This document shows, piece by piece, positions 51,189-62,207 of a stretch of DNA of 64,000 nucleotides. A model generated the notes under the pieces. The model ran no database searches, was not told the origin of the DNA, and was given only the letters and a program-made list of their open reading frames with translations. Made by a program: the position numbers and the translations under genes. The first letter of the stretch is position 1. Every line of letters starts with the position of its first letter. The stretch comes from Sulfuritalea sp. (lineage in GTDB: Bacteria; Pseudomonadota; Gammaproteobacteria; Burkholderiales; Rhodocyclaceae), in assembly GCF_017302275.1 (NCBI RefSeq), contig NZ_JAFLDR010000002.1:1-64000 (forward strand), read 5' to 3'.

Positions 51189-51652
51189 ATGAAATTAACA
51201 AATTCGTAGTTGCGGCACTCGCCATTGGCCTCACCAGCACCGCCATGGGTCAGGTTATCGGCAAGGCGGAAGACCAGATTCGCTGGCGCCAGTCGGCCTA
51301 TCACACCATGGCATGGAGCATGGGTCGCATCAAGGCCAATGTCGAAGGCACCTACAGCAAGGATCAGGTAATCGAGGCCGCCAATGTGATTCTGGCCATT
51401 GTCAACTCGAAAATGGGCGCCCTGTACCAACCCAACACGAATACCGGCAAGGGCTGGAAGGAAACTCGCGTCAAGCCTGAGTTTTTTGCCGACAGGGAAA
51501 CGCCGGGCAAGGTGGCACAGGGTCTTGGCAAGGAAGGCAATGAAATGGCAAAAGTCGCCGCCACCGGCGATCTTGCCGCGATCAAGGTGCAGTTCGGCAA
51601 ACTCGGCGAAGCCTGCAAGGCCTGCCACGACAAGTTCCGCAAGGAAGAATGA
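51189..51652 (+). CDS. Cytochrome c', probable single-base frameshift in the signal peptide
   Basis: The mature part (about 130 residues, QVIGKAEDQIRWRQSAYHTM onward) has the four-helix cytochrome c' pattern and the C-terminal haem site CKACHDKF. The only well-placed start is the ATG at 51189 with AAGGAG six bases upstream, but its frame stops after six codons. Adding one A to AAA at 51200-51202 would give MKLTKFVVAALAIGLTSTAM, a textbook signal peptide, joined in frame. As written, the haem frame is open upstream to 51065 without any sensible start. A sequencing error in an A run or a genuine inactivating change are both possible. Cytochrome c' binds NO; a cytochrome b561 gene lies just downstream. 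Confidence 0.8.
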
Positions 51653-51675
51653 CTACGTCCGATTCCTGGCTGAAC

Positions 51676-51702
51676 AAGGCCGCTCGGGGAGTGGCCTTTT
51701 TT
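51676..51702 (+). terminator. Terminator after cytochrome c'
   Basis: AAGGCCGCTC (51676-51685) pairs with GAGTGGCCTT (51689-51698) with one G-U pair, followed by a run of T to 51702. It lies 23 bases after the stop. Confidence 0.8.
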
Positions 51703-51725
51703 CGTTCAGCACCCGTCGTTCAGTA

Positions 51726-52436
51726 CTAGAAATCCGGGGCACTGCCGCTCGCCGGTATCACCGGGGGCGGTAGCGGCAGCCAGGCGCCGCTGGCGCCATA
51801 CAACGCCGCCAGGCCGATCGCCAGTGCAATGCAGAAGGCCGCGACGCCACCGCCGATTGCAGTGTCGCCAGCGCCGCCCGCCTGGATACCGCTTCGCATA
51901 ACTTTCTGGCCGGTGATCATCGGCATGATCAGGGTTTCCTTCTTGAACCGGACGTAGAAGACGATCGCGGCGAGGTGCGCCACCACCAGCAGGATGATCA
52001 GCGGTTCGACCAGGCGATGGATGCCCACCACGCGGTCCGAGAGTTCCTTGCCCACAAGGGCATACAACGGACCTTCGAAGGCGATGTCGTCGTTGGCGAA
52101 CAGGCCGGTCGATACCTGCAGCAGCAAGGTGCCGAGCATCGCCAGGACGGAAAGTGCGCCCAGTGGGTTGTGTCCCTCGCCGTGCCACTGGCCACGCAGG
52201 CAGGCAACGATGGCAGAGGGTCCGCGCACGAACTGAAAGAAGGGGGCATAGGTGGAACCGACAAAACCCCAGACCAGCCGGAATGCCAGCAAGCCCACCA
52301 CCGCCAGGCCAAAGCGGCCATGCCAGACCATCGCATTGCCGCCGATCTTGGCGCTGATGAAAGACCCGGTCACGCATGCAGCCAACAGCAGGTGAAACAG
52401 CCTGGTTGGCAGATCCCAGACCAGGATACGCTGCAT
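51726..52436 (-). CDS. Cytochrome b561-type membrane protein
   Basis: The 236-residue protein has four or five membrane helices with paired His residues (LPTRLFHLLL, VWHGRFGLAVVG, HRLVEPLIILLVVAHLAAI), as in b-type cytochromes that bind two haems. It begins at the ATG overlapping the secF stop (TGATG), although the open frame continues upstream through secF. Genes of this family often neighbour cytochrome c', with which it is convergent here, suggesting electron transfer between them. Confidence 0.88.
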   Translation of the reverse strand: MQRILVWDLPTRLFHLLLAACVTGSFISAKIGGNAMVWHGRFGLAVVGLLAFRLVWGFVGSTYAPFFQFVRGPSAIVACLRGQWHGEGHNPLGALSVLAMLGTLLLQVSTGLFANDDIAFEGPLYALVGKELSDRVVGIHRLVEPLIILLVVAHLAAIVFYVRFKKETLIMPMITGQKVMRSGIQAGGAGDTAIGGGVAAFCIALAIGLAALYGASGAWLPLPPPVIPASGSAPDF

Positions 52437-53389
52437 CAGACGACGGCTTCCTGCTTCTCGACCTTGGCCTGGACGAACTGCGCGCGCGACACGCCCATCC
52501 ACATCACCAGCGGACTGGCGACCAGCACCGACGAGTAGATGCCGAAACAGATGCCGATGGTCAGGGCCAGCGCGAAATAATGCAGCGCCGGCCCGCCGAA
52601 GATCAGCATCGAGGTGACCATCATCTGCGTCGAGCCATGCGTGATGATGGTGCGGGAAATGGTGCTGGTGATCGCATGGTCCAACACCTCCGGCGTCGTC
52701 AAGCCACGTTTCTTCTTGAAGGTTTCGCGCACGCGGTCGAAGACCACCACAGATTCGTTCACCGAATAGCCCAGCACCGCCAATACCGCGGCCAGTACCG
52801 GCAGGGAGAATTCCCACTGGAAGAAGGCGAAGAAGCCGAGGATGATCACAACGTCGTGCAAGTTGGCGATGATGGCGGAAACGGCGAAGCGCCATTCGAA
52901 GCGGAACGCCAGGTACAAGACGATGCCGACAATCACCAGCAGCAAGGCCAGCGCGCCGTCCTCGGCGAGTTCCTTGCCGACTTGCGGCCCAACGAACTCG
53001 ACCCGTTTGAGTTGTGGCGTCATCGCCGCCGCCGTAACGCCAGCGCCGACTTTCATCAACGAGGCCATGACCTGCTCGCCGACCTTGGAGCTTTCGGCGC
53101 CCTTGGCCAGCGGCACGCGGATCAGCACATCTCGTGACGAGCCGAAGTTCTGAACCTGCGGATCGGCAAACCCGTCGCTCTCCAGTTGCTGGCGAATCTG
53201 ACGCAGGTCGGGCGCCTGGGCATAGCCGACTTCCATCAGCGTGCCGCCGGTAAACTCGACGGAAAAATGCAGCCCTCTGGTCGCCAGGAAGAATACCGCG
53301 GCGATGAATGTGATCAACGAAATGATGTTGAACACCAGGGCATGGCGCATGAAGGGAATGTCTTTGCGTATGCGGAAAAATTCCATCAT
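52436..53389 (-). CDS. secF: Protein translocase subunit SecF
   Basis: The 317-residue protein has six membrane helices and the family motif LGYSVNESVVVFDRVRE. With SecD it pulls exported proteins out of SecYEG using the proton gradient. The start MMEFFRIRKD has GGGAGG just upstream, inside a hairpin. A dispersed repeat at 53032-53053 encodes KVGAGVTA in the periplasmic P1-like region. Confidence 0.96.
   Translation of the reverse strand: MMEFFRIRKDIPFMRHALVFNIISLITFIAAVFFLATRGLHFSVEFTGGTLMEVGYAQAPDLRQIRQQLESDGFADPQVQNFGSSRDVLIRVPLAKGAESSKVGEQVMASLMKVGAGVTAAAMTPQLKRVEFVGPQVGKELAEDGALALLLVIVGIVLYLAFRFEWRFAVSAIIANLHDVVIILGFFAFFQWEFSLPVLAAVLAVLGYSVNESVVVFDRVRETFKKKRGLTTPEVLDHAITSTISRTIITHGSTQMMVTSMLIFGGPALHYFALALTIGICFGIYSSVLVASPLVMWMGVSRAQFVQAKVEKQEAVV
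53032..53053 (-). repeat. Dispersed 22-bp repeat, copy 7 (in secF)
   Basis: This is a perfect consensus match on the minus strand. It encodes KVGAGVTA in the periplasmic domain of SecF. Confidence 0.65.
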
Positions 53390-53418
53390 GCCTCCCGATG
53401 GGCCGCCCCGAGGGAGGC
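53390..53418 (-). promoter_or_regulatory. Hairpin that would cover the secF ribosome binding site
   Basis: GCCTCCC (53390-53396 on the plus strand) pairs with GGGAGGC (53412-53418). On the secF transcript the 3' arm of this seven-pair stem is GGGAGGC, the ribosome binding site immediately before the ATG. The loop is GC-rich and can pair further. Confidence 0.5.
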
Positions 53419-53467
53419 AGAGCCCCCAGTGGGAGCAGCGAAAAAAATGAGCGTGGGGGCCATATTC

Positions 53468-55336
53468 TCAGACTCCCGGTTTCCAGACCTGGCCGATGCT
53501 CACGGCGACCAGCTTGCGGCGGTGGCCGTAGATCAGGTTGATCAGCGCGCGCGATACCACCACCGAACTGAAGATCGAGGTCAGGATGCCCAGGCAATGC
53601 ACCACGGCAAATCCGCGCACCGGACCGGAACCGAAGATCAGCAGGGCAACGCCGGCAATCAGCGTGGTGATGTTCGAATCGAGGATGGTTGCCCAGGCGC
53701 GCTCGTAACCGGCGGTGATCGACGCCTGCGGCGAATTGCCGCTGCGCAATTCCTCGCGTACCCGCTCGTTGATAAGCACGTTGGCGTCGATCGCCATGCC
53801 CAGCGTCAGGGCGATGGCGGCGATGCCAGGCAGCGTCAGGGTCGCCTGCAGCAGGGACAGCAGCGCCACCAGGAACAGCAGGTTGGCCGACAGCGCCAGC
53901 ACCGAAACGATCCCGAATAGAAGGTAATACGAGGCCATGAACACGGAGATGGCGATGAAGCCCCACATCGTCGAGCTGAAGCCCTTGGCGATGTTGTCGG
54001 CACCCAGGCTGGGCCCGACCGTGCGCTCCTCGATAATTTCCATCGGTGCCGCGAGTGATCCGGCGCGTAGCAGCAGGGCCACGTCATTGGCTTCGACGGT
54101 GCTCATGCGACCCGAGATCTGCACCCGGCCGCCGCCGATCTCGGTGCGGATCACCGGAGCGGTGACCACTTCGCCCTTGCCCTTTTCGATCAGCAGGATG
54201 GCCATGCGCTTGCCGACGTTCTCGCGCGTCACGTCCTTGAAAATGCGTGCGCCGGAGGAGTCGAGCGACAGATGCACGGCGGGCTCCTGCGTCTGGCTGT
54301 CGAAACCGGCCTGGGCGTCGGTCAGGCGTTCGCCGGTCAGCACCACCTGCTTCTTCACCAGCAGGCCGCGCCCGCCACGCTCGATGTAGTACTCGGTCCC
54401 CGGAGGCGGCTGGCCTCGTGCCGCCTGTTCCATGATGTCCATGTTGGCGCTGGCTTCGTCATCGACCATGCGCACTTCCAGCGTCGCCGTGCGGCCCAGA
54501 ATGTCCTTGGCTTTGGCGGTGTCCTGCACGCCGGGCAATTGCACCACGATCCGGTCGATGCCCTGCTGCTGGATCACCGGTTCGGCAACGCCGAGTTCGT
54601 TGATGCGGTTGTGCAGGGTGGTGATGTTCTGCTTCACCGCGAATTCCTGGATGCGCTTCTCGGCCGGCGGCTTGAGGGTCGCCACCAAGCGCAAATCTGC
54701 ACCCTCCTGGGCGTCGACCAGTTGCAGGTCGGGCTGATTGTCGGTCAGCACGGCACGTGCCTTGTCGCGCGTTTCCGCGTCGCGGAAACGGATCGCCACC
54801 GCCTGTCCCTCGCGCACGATGCCGCCGTGGCGAATGTTCTTGTCGCGCATCAGGCCGCGCAAGTCGGCGCCGATCGAATCAAGCCGCTTGGTCAGGGCGC
54901 CCTTCATATCCACTTGCAGCAGGAAATGCACGCCGCCGCGCAGGTCGAGGCCGAGGTACATAGGCAGCGCGTGAATCCCGCTCAGCCAGTTGGGCGAGTC
55001 CGACACCAGATTGAGTGCGACGCTGTAGCTGGCGTCAGTCGCCACCGGATTCAGCGCCTTCTCGATGGCATCCTTGGCCTTTAGCTGGGTATCCGTATCG
55101 GCCAAACGCACGCGAATGCTAGTGAGGTCGAGAACCACCCCCTGCGGGGACACGGCAGCGGCCTTGAGCGCCACCTCTACCTGCGACATAAGCCGGGCAT
55201 CGACCTTGTGCGTCGCCTTGACGCTGGCCACCTGCACCGCAGGCGCCTCACCGAAGAAGTTGGGCAGGGTGTACAACAGTCCGAGTACCAGGGCGATCAG
55301 GACCGTGGCATTCTTCCAAAGAGGATAGCGGTTCAT
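53468..55336 (-). CDS. secD: Protein translocase subunit SecD
   Basis: The 622-residue protein has an N-terminal helix, large periplasmic domains (about 40-440) and five C-terminal helices with the conserved GMAIDANVLINERVREEL. It is encoded before secF in the yajC-secD-secF order, separated from it by 78 bases that include a hairpin. Confidence 0.96.
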   Translation of the reverse strand: MNRYPLWKNATVLIALVLGLLYTLPNFFGEAPAVQVASVKATHKVDARLMSQVEVALKAAAVSPQGVVLDLTSIRVRLADTDTQLKAKDAIEKALNPVATDASYSVALNLVSDSPNWLSGIHALPMYLGLDLRGGVHFLLQVDMKGALTKRLDSIGADLRGLMRDKNIRHGGIVREGQAVAIRFRDAETRDKARAVLTDNQPDLQLVDAQEGADLRLVATLKPPAEKRIQEFAVKQNITTLHNRINELGVAEPVIQQQGIDRIVVQLPGVQDTAKAKDILGRTATLEVRMVDDEASANMDIMEQAARGQPPPGTEYYIERGGRGLLVKKQVVLTGERLTDAQAGFDSQTQEPAVHLSLDSSGARIFKDVTRENVGKRMAILLIEKGKGEVVTAPVIRTEIGGGRVQISGRMSTVEANDVALLLRAGSLAAPMEIIEERTVGPSLGADNIAKGFSSTMWGFIAISVFMASYYLLFGIVSVLALSANLLFLVALLSLLQATLTLPGIAAIALTLGMAIDANVLINERVREELRSGNSPQASITAGYERAWATILDSNITTLIAGVALLIFGSGPVRGFAVVHCLGILTSIFSSVVVSRALINLIYGHRRKLVAVSIGQVWKPGV

Positions 55337-55413
55337 TTTTTCGGTAGGAAGAAAGGAAGGGATGCTGAAGGAGCGCGGCGCGACCTGGAGGCCGCGTCAT
55401 CGCTCCGCGCCCG

Positions 55414-55755
55414 TTACAGGTTCTTGAGCGTACCCTTGGGCAGCAGCGCGCCCACGGCGTTTTTCTGCACGGTGATCACCACCGGACCATCCTTGCCTTC
55501 AGCAACTTCCAGGCTCAGGTAGTTTTCGCCGACCTTGGAAATGCGGCCCGTGATGCCGCCCTGGGTAACGACCTCGTCGCCCTTGGCCAGTTCGCTGACC
55601 ATCTTCTGCTGCTCCTTGGCCTTCTTCATCTGCGGCCGGATCATGACGAACCAGAGCACGACGAACATCAGCAGAATGGGCAGCATGCCCATCAAACCGC
55701 CGGTCGGGTCTTGAGCGGCGCCGGCCGCCTGCGCGTAAGCATTTGAAATCAGCAC
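55414..55755 (-). CDS. yajC: Preprotein translocase subunit YajC
   Basis: The 113-residue protein has one membrane helix (about 22-42, LMGMLPILLMFVVLWFVMI) followed by the family sequence RPQMKKAKEQQKMVSEL and GDEVVTQGGITGRI. It associates with SecDF. It lies between tgt and secD on the same strand. Confidence 0.96.
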   Translation of the reverse strand: MLISNAYAQAAGAAQDPTGGLMGMLPILLMFVVLWFVMIRPQMKKAKEQQKMVSELAKGDEVVTQGGITGRISKVGENYLSLEVAEGKDGPVVITVQKNAVGALLPKGTLKNL

Positions 55756-55791
55756 TGTGTATCTCCAGGATTGTCGGACAGAACCGGCGAA

Positions 55792-57929
<2,138 letters not shown>

Positions 57930-58053
57930 CGTCGGGGTACAATGGGAAACAGCCGCGGACATGACGGACCCGTCGCCAACCGCCGCCGCAACGAATGGCC
58001 AGGGCGGGCACGCAACGCGAGCATCGGGGAAATCGATTCGGTACCGCCGCCTT

Positions 58054-58752
58054 TCAGCTCAGGGCATCGAGATCGCCGTGTCGGCGGAATGCCGCAAGAT
58101 CGACCAGGATCAACTGGCCCTCGTGTTCCTGGATCAAGCCCTGTGCCGTCAGGTCGCGCATCACGCGGCTCACCATCTCACGGGACGCACCGATCATCTT
58201 GGCGATGTCCTGCTTGGTGATCTTGTGTGTCACGACCTTGCGTCCGCCGATCGTCTCTGCCGATTCGAGCAGCAGGCGCGCCACGCGTCCATAAACGTCG
58301 AGCAGGGCAAGGCTTTCGATGTTGCGATCGGCCAGGCGCAGGCGTTTGGTCAGGCTGCGCATGATGAACAGCGAAACGTCGGGGTTCTCGACCAAGCAGT
58401 GCTTGAAATCCTCCTTGCCCATGACCACCACGTCGCTCGACTCGACCGCCAGCACGGTAGCCGATCGGGGATGGTCGTCGAGCACGCCCATCTCGCCGAA
58501 TAGTTCGCCGGGGCCGAGCATCGAGAGGATAACCTCGCGCCCCTCTTCGTCGCTTACCTGGACCTTCAGCGCGCCGGAAAGCACGAAGTAGATATTGTCC
58601 GTTCGGTCTCCGGCTTTCAACACAACGGTATGACGTGGAATGTGGCGCAGCGTGGCAACACGGGTAAGCGGCCAAAGGCATTCGTCGTCGAGCATCTCGA
58701 AAATCGGCAACGCCCTAAGGACCGTCAAGGAAACGCCCGGATTTGGCGACAT
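58054..58752 (-). CDS. Crp/Fnr-family transcriptional regulator
   Basis: The 232-residue protein has an N-terminal cyclic-nucleotide-binding-type barrel (about 12-130, with [20 protein letters not shown] and [21 protein letters not shown]). A C-terminal winged helix follows (about 150-225, [25 protein letters not shown]). The phosphate-binding cassette [11 protein letters not shown]...RSAT resembles that of Crp rather than Fnr, and no Fe-S Cys cluster is present. The ATG at 58752 has GGAGG ten bases upstream. The ligand could be cAMP or another nucleotide. Confidence 0.9.
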   Translation of the reverse strand: MSPNPGVSLTVLRALPIFEMLDDECLWPLTRVATLRHIPRHTVVLKAGDRTDNIYFVLSGALKVQVSDEEGREVILSMLGPGELFGEMGVLDDHPRSATVLAVESSDVVVMGKEDFKHCLVENPDVSLFIMRSLTKRLRLADRNIESLALLDVYGRVARLLLESAETIGGRKVVTHKITKQDIAKMIGASREMVSRVMRDLTAQGLIQEHEGQLILVDLAAFRRHGDLDALS

Positions 58753-58878
58753 CAATCGATAACCTCCGCAAAGACCGCAGACTGCGTGGAAGGCAAAGTG
58801 TAATCCGGATTGGCGCCGATTTTCCACCGTGCCGGCGGCTTCGGCTGCCCTGACGGGCTGGATTTACTCGCAGGCTGC

Positions 58879-58963
58879 TGGTGCCGGGGGGGGAAGTCGA
58901 ATCCCCATGCCTTGCGGCGGCGGTGTTTGAGACCGCTACGTCTACCGATTCCGTCACCCCGGC
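58879..58963 (-). tRNA. tRNA-Leu (anticodon CAA)
   Basis: The 85-base sequence on the minus strand folds with acceptor GCCGGGG/CCCCGGC and an encoded CCA end (58881-58879). It has a D arm with GGTAGACG and an anticodon stem GCGGT/ACCGC around loop CTCAAAC, giving anticodon CAA. A variable arm typical of leucine tRNAs and a T arm with GGGGATTCGACTTCCC complete it. It reads the codon UUG. Confidence 0.93.
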
Positions 58964-59171
58964 CCGGGATGTCGCCGCCTGATACCCCGGGCGGCGGGAG
59001 GCGCGCATTATCCGACAATCCCGCCGGTCCCACAATGTCCCCCTGCCGTGCCGCCAGCGACCGCAGGAAGTCCCTTTGGGGCGCCGACTCTTGCCGCGGC
59101 GCGGCCGCGCCATTCGCCATCACACTCAGAAGCGCAGCGCCTGCGACATCGCGCAGCTAAAACGATGCGCC

Positions 59172-59177
59172 TATAAT
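59172..59177 (+). promoter_or_regulatory. Perfect -10 box placing the kup transcript start at its ATG
   Basis: TATAAT ends six bases before the kup start codon, so transcription would begin at 59183-59184. No good -35 box is found at 17 bases. No ribosome binding site precedes the ATG, which fits a leaderless message. Confidence 0.4.
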
Positions 59178-59183
59178 CCCCCA

Positions 59184-61079
59184 ATGGTGCAAAGCAGCAA
59201 TTCAGTCGGCAGGGCATCCCCGCGCCTCGTCGCCACCTCCGTGGCGGCGATGGGTGTGGTCTACGGCGACATCGGCACCAGCCCGTTGTACACGATGAAG
59301 GAAGTCTTCAACGGCCCCCACGCGGTCGCCGTGAATCCCGACAACCTGCTGGGCATACTCTCGCTGATTTTCTGGGCGCTGACCATCACGGTATCGCTCA
59401 AGTACGTGATGTTCATCACCCGCGCCGACAACCGCGGCGAAGGCGGCATCATGGCACTGACCTCGCTCGCCCTCCGCACGCAGGGCGCCGGACCACGCAT
59501 GCTGTGGCTGATGTCGGGCCTGGGCATCTTCGGCGCCGGCCTGTTCTATGGCGATGCCGTGATCACGCCGGCGATGTCGGTGCTGTCGGCGGTCGAGGGG
59601 CTGGAAGTCGCCACCCCGATGTTCAAGCCCTACGTGGTGCCGATCACGGTGCTGGTGCTGTGCGGCCTGTTCCTGTTCCAGCCGCGCGGGACCGCCAGCG
59701 TAGCCGCGTTGTTCGGACCCGTGATGCTGTTCTGGTTCGGTACCCTGGGTGCGCTCGGCGTGTGGAACATCCTCAAGCATCCCGATGTGCTGGCGGCAAT
59801 CAATCCCTGGTACGCGGCACACTTCTTCCTCGAGAACCGCACCCACGCCTGGCTGGCCCTGGGCGCGGTCGTGCTGGCGATCACCGGCGGCGAAGCCTTG
59901 TATGCCGACATGGGGCATTTCGGCCGGCGCTCCATCAAATGGGCCTGGCTCGGCTACGTCTTTCCCTGCCTGTACCTGAACTACCTCGGACAGGGGGCGC
60001 TGATCCTCGACAACCCGGCCGCGATCAAGAACCCCTTCTTCATGCTGGTTCCCGACGGACTGCTCTACCCGATGGTCGTGCTCGCCACGGCCGCCACGGT
60101 AATCGCCTCGCAGGCCGTGATCTCAGGCGCGTTCTCGTTGACCAGCCAGGCGATGCAACTGGGCTATTGCCCACGCATCCAGGTGAAGTTCACCTCCGAA
60201 CGCGAAAAAGGCCAGATCTACGTCCCCAACATCAATTGGCTGTTGCTGCTGGCCGTGATCATCCTGGTACTCGGCTTCAAGTCGTCCTCGAACCTGGCCT
60301 CGGCCTATGGCATTGCCGTGACGCTGACCATGATGATCGACACCCTGCTCGCCTTCATCGTGGTGCGCGCACTGTGGAAATGGAACTGGATACAGGCCGG
60401 GCTGTTTCTCGCCCTGTTCATCGCGGTCGATTTCGCGTTCTTCTCCGCCAACCTGGTGAAGGTTCTGGATGGCGGATGGTTCCCCCTGATCCTGGGGCTA
60501 GGCATCTTCACCCTATTTGCGACCTGGAAGCGCGGCCGCACCCTGCTCTACGAGAGGCTCCAGGAAGAATCAATGCCGCTCGACGCCTTCCTTTCCAGCC
60601 TCAAGTATGGCGGACCGCACCGCGTCGCGGGAACCGGCATCTTCATGACCACGCGCCCCGACGGGGTCCCGCGCGCCATGCTGCACAACATGCTGCACAA
60701 CAAGGTACTGCACGAACGCGTGGTGCTCCTCAATGTCAGCATGCAGGACATTCCCCATGTCGACGACATGGAACGCATGCTGGTCGAACCGCTCAGCGAC
60801 GGCTTTTACCGTGTCATGCTGCGCTACGGCTTCAAGGATGATCCGAACATTCCGCTGGCACTCGAACTCTGCGCCATGCATGGCATGGCGCCGATCGAGA
60901 TGATGGAGACCTCGTTCTTCCTTGGCCGGGAAACCATTGTCCCAAACCGCGTGCCGGCCATGACCCTGTGGCGCCAGGTGCTCTTCATGTGGATGTTCCG
61001 CAACGCAGACACGGCGACCGATTTTTTCAAACTGCCGACCAATCGCGTAGTTGAACTCGGGACCCAGGTCGAGCTTTGA
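59184..61079 (+). CDS. kup: Potassium uptake protein Kup
   Basis: The 631-residue protein has about twelve membrane helices (residues about 15-450) and a cytoplasmic C-terminal domain. Family motifs are GVVYGDIGTSPLYTMKEVF, GGIMALTSLA and GGEALYADMGHFGRRSIK. It imports potassium with protons. The ATG at 59184 is used because the conserved sequence begins soon after; the frame is open further upstream. It stands alone between the tRNA and the sox cluster. Confidence 0.94.
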   Translation: MVQSSNSVGRASPRLVATSVAAMGVVYGDIGTSPLYTMKEVFNGPHAVAVNPDNLLGILSLIFWALTITVSLKYVMFITRADNRGEGGIMALTSLALRTQGAGPRMLWLMSGLGIFGAGLFYGDAVITPAMSVLSAVEGLEVATPMFKPYVVPITVLVLCGLFLFQPRGTASVAALFGPVMLFWFGTLGALGVWNILKHPDVLAAINPWYAAHFFLENRTHAWLALGAVVLAITGGEALYADMGHFGRRSIKWAWLGYVFPCLYLNYLGQGALILDNPAAIKNPFFMLVPDGLLYPMVVLATAATVIASQAVISGAFSLTSQAMQLGYCPRIQVKFTSEREKGQIYVPNINWLLLLAVIILVLGFKSSSNLASAYGIAVTLTMMIDTLLAFIVVRALWKWNWIQAGLFLALFIAVDFAFFSANLVKVLDGGWFPLILGLGIFTLFATWKRGRTLLYERLQEESMPLDAFLSSLKYGGPHRVAGTGIFMTTRPDGVPRAMLHNMLHNKVLHERVVLLNVSMQDIPHVDDMERMLVEPLSDGFYRVMLRYGFKDDPNIPLALELCAMHGMAPIEMMETSFFLGRETIVPNRVPAMTLWRQVLFMWMFRNADTATDFFKLPTNRVVELGTQVEL

Positions 61080-61163
61080 ACCACTGGTCTGTTGCTGCGC
61101 CGCAACCGACAAGAGACGATTTCCCAGGGCGATCTATTCCATTGCTTTGGCTATTGCGCGAAT

Positions 61164-61181
61164 AGCGAATTTTCATTCGCT
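61164..61181. promoter_or_regulatory. Inverted repeat upstream of the sox genes
   Basis: AGCGAAT, four bases, ATTCGCT is a perfect 7-bp inverted repeat in the 245-base region between kup and soxY. It is a possible operator for a sox regulator or a short hairpin. The position is the only context evidence. Confidence 0.35.
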
Positions 61182-61324
61182 TCGCTAGCCTCCTGTGTGA
61201 GACTTACAAATTTGAGGGATCGACATGCTGCGCCGGGCGGCACTTTATTTTTCGTTGATTCGATGATAGGTTTGGCGCCGGTGCAGCCGACAATTTACCT
61301 AATGCTACGGAGGAGATGAAAGCG

Positions 61325-61801
61325 ATGGAAATGAACCCCGCACGGAGAACAGTGCTTCGCGGCGCTGGCAGTCTGGGAGCTTTGTCCGCACTGGTACTGG
61401 CCGGCGTACTCAAGCCGACCGCAGTCTACGCCGCCGACTGGAACAAGGCCGCCTTCGAGGCCAAGGACACCCCAGCCGCACTCAAGGGTTTGGGTGCCGG
61501 TTCTCCGGCCGATAGCAAGGACCTGGTCCTCAAAGTGCCGGACATCGCCGAAAATGGTGCCGTGGTACCGGTGGATGTGGTCTCCAACATTCCCAACACG
61601 ACATCGATCGCCATTCTGGTCGACAAGAACCCGACCGCGCTGACCTGTCTGTACGCCTTCACCAACGGTGCGCTCCCCGAGGTTTCCGCGCGCATCAAGA
61701 TGGGCCAGACCTCGCTGGTCAGGGCGGTGGCCAAGGCCGGCGACAAGTACTTCGTGGCGCAGAAGGAATGCAAAGTCACGGTCGGCGGCTGCGGCGGCTG
61801 A
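61325..61801 (+). CDS. soxY: Thiosulfate oxidation carrier protein SoxY
   Basis: The 158-residue protein has a Tat signal (ARRTVLRGAGSLGALSAL) and ends in the GGCGG swinging arm whose Cys carries the sulfur substrate. It pairs with SoxZ, encoded 28 bases downstream, in the periplasm. The ATG at 61325 is chosen for spacing to GGAGGAG; ATGs at 61316 and 61331 are also in frame. Confidence 0.96.
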   Translation: MEMNPARRTVLRGAGSLGALSALVLAGVLKPTAVYAADWNKAAFEAKDTPAALKGLGAGSPADSKDLVLKVPDIAENGAVVPVDVVSNIPNTTSIAILVDKNPTALTCLYAFTNGALPEVSARIKMGQTSLVRAVAKAGDKYFVAQKECKVTVGGCGG

Positions 61802-61829
61802 TCCCATACGGACACACAAAGGAAAAACC

Positions 61830-62141
61830 ATGGCAGATCCGATGAAAATTCGCGCCTCGATGAAGGGCGACGCTGCGGAAGTCCGCATTCTCATGAGCCA
61901 CGCAATGGAAACCGGCCAACGCAAGGATGCCGCCGGCAACACCGTGCCGGCCCATTTCATCCAGACCATCACCATCGATGTCGGCGGAAAGCGCGTCGTC
62001 GATGGCCAGATTGGCACCGCCGTAGCGCGCAATCCAGTGTTCGGCTTCAAGATTAAGGGCGCCAAGGCCGGCGACAAGGTCGTGGTGAATTGGGTCGACA
62101 ACAAAGGGGACAAGCGCACCGACGAAGCCACCGTCGCCTGA
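61830..62141 (+). CDS. soxZ: Thiosulfate oxidation carrier complex protein SoxZ
   Basis: The 103-residue protein has the SoxZ start MADPMKIRASMKGDAAEVRI and SHAMETGQRKDAAGNTVPA, with the C-terminal DNKGDKRTDEATV. It forms the SoxYZ carrier and lacks its own signal peptide, so it travels with SoxY. Confidence 0.96.
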   Translation: MADPMKIRASMKGDAAEVRILMSHAMETGQRKDAAGNTVPAHFIQTITIDVGGKRVVDGQIGTAVARNPVFGFKIKGAKAGDKVVVNWVDNKGDKRTDEATVA

Positions 62142-62207
62142 CGCTGCGGCAAACAATTCGCCCTAGCCGGCATCAAGACCGGCGGCAAATACCCTGGAGG
62201 AGAGAAG

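Noticed and set aside
51726-53966. A 746-codon minus-strand frame that looks like a fusion of SecDF shadow and cytochrome b561
   Set aside because: Only the last 236 codons, from the ATG overlapping the secF stop, are b561; the rest is out of frame with secD and secF.
59081-59092. A ninth copy of the dispersed repeat upstream of kup
   Set aside because: Only the core AAGAGTCGGCGC matches; the rest, including ACGG, does not. rplS near 30561 has a similar partial match explained by its coding sequence.
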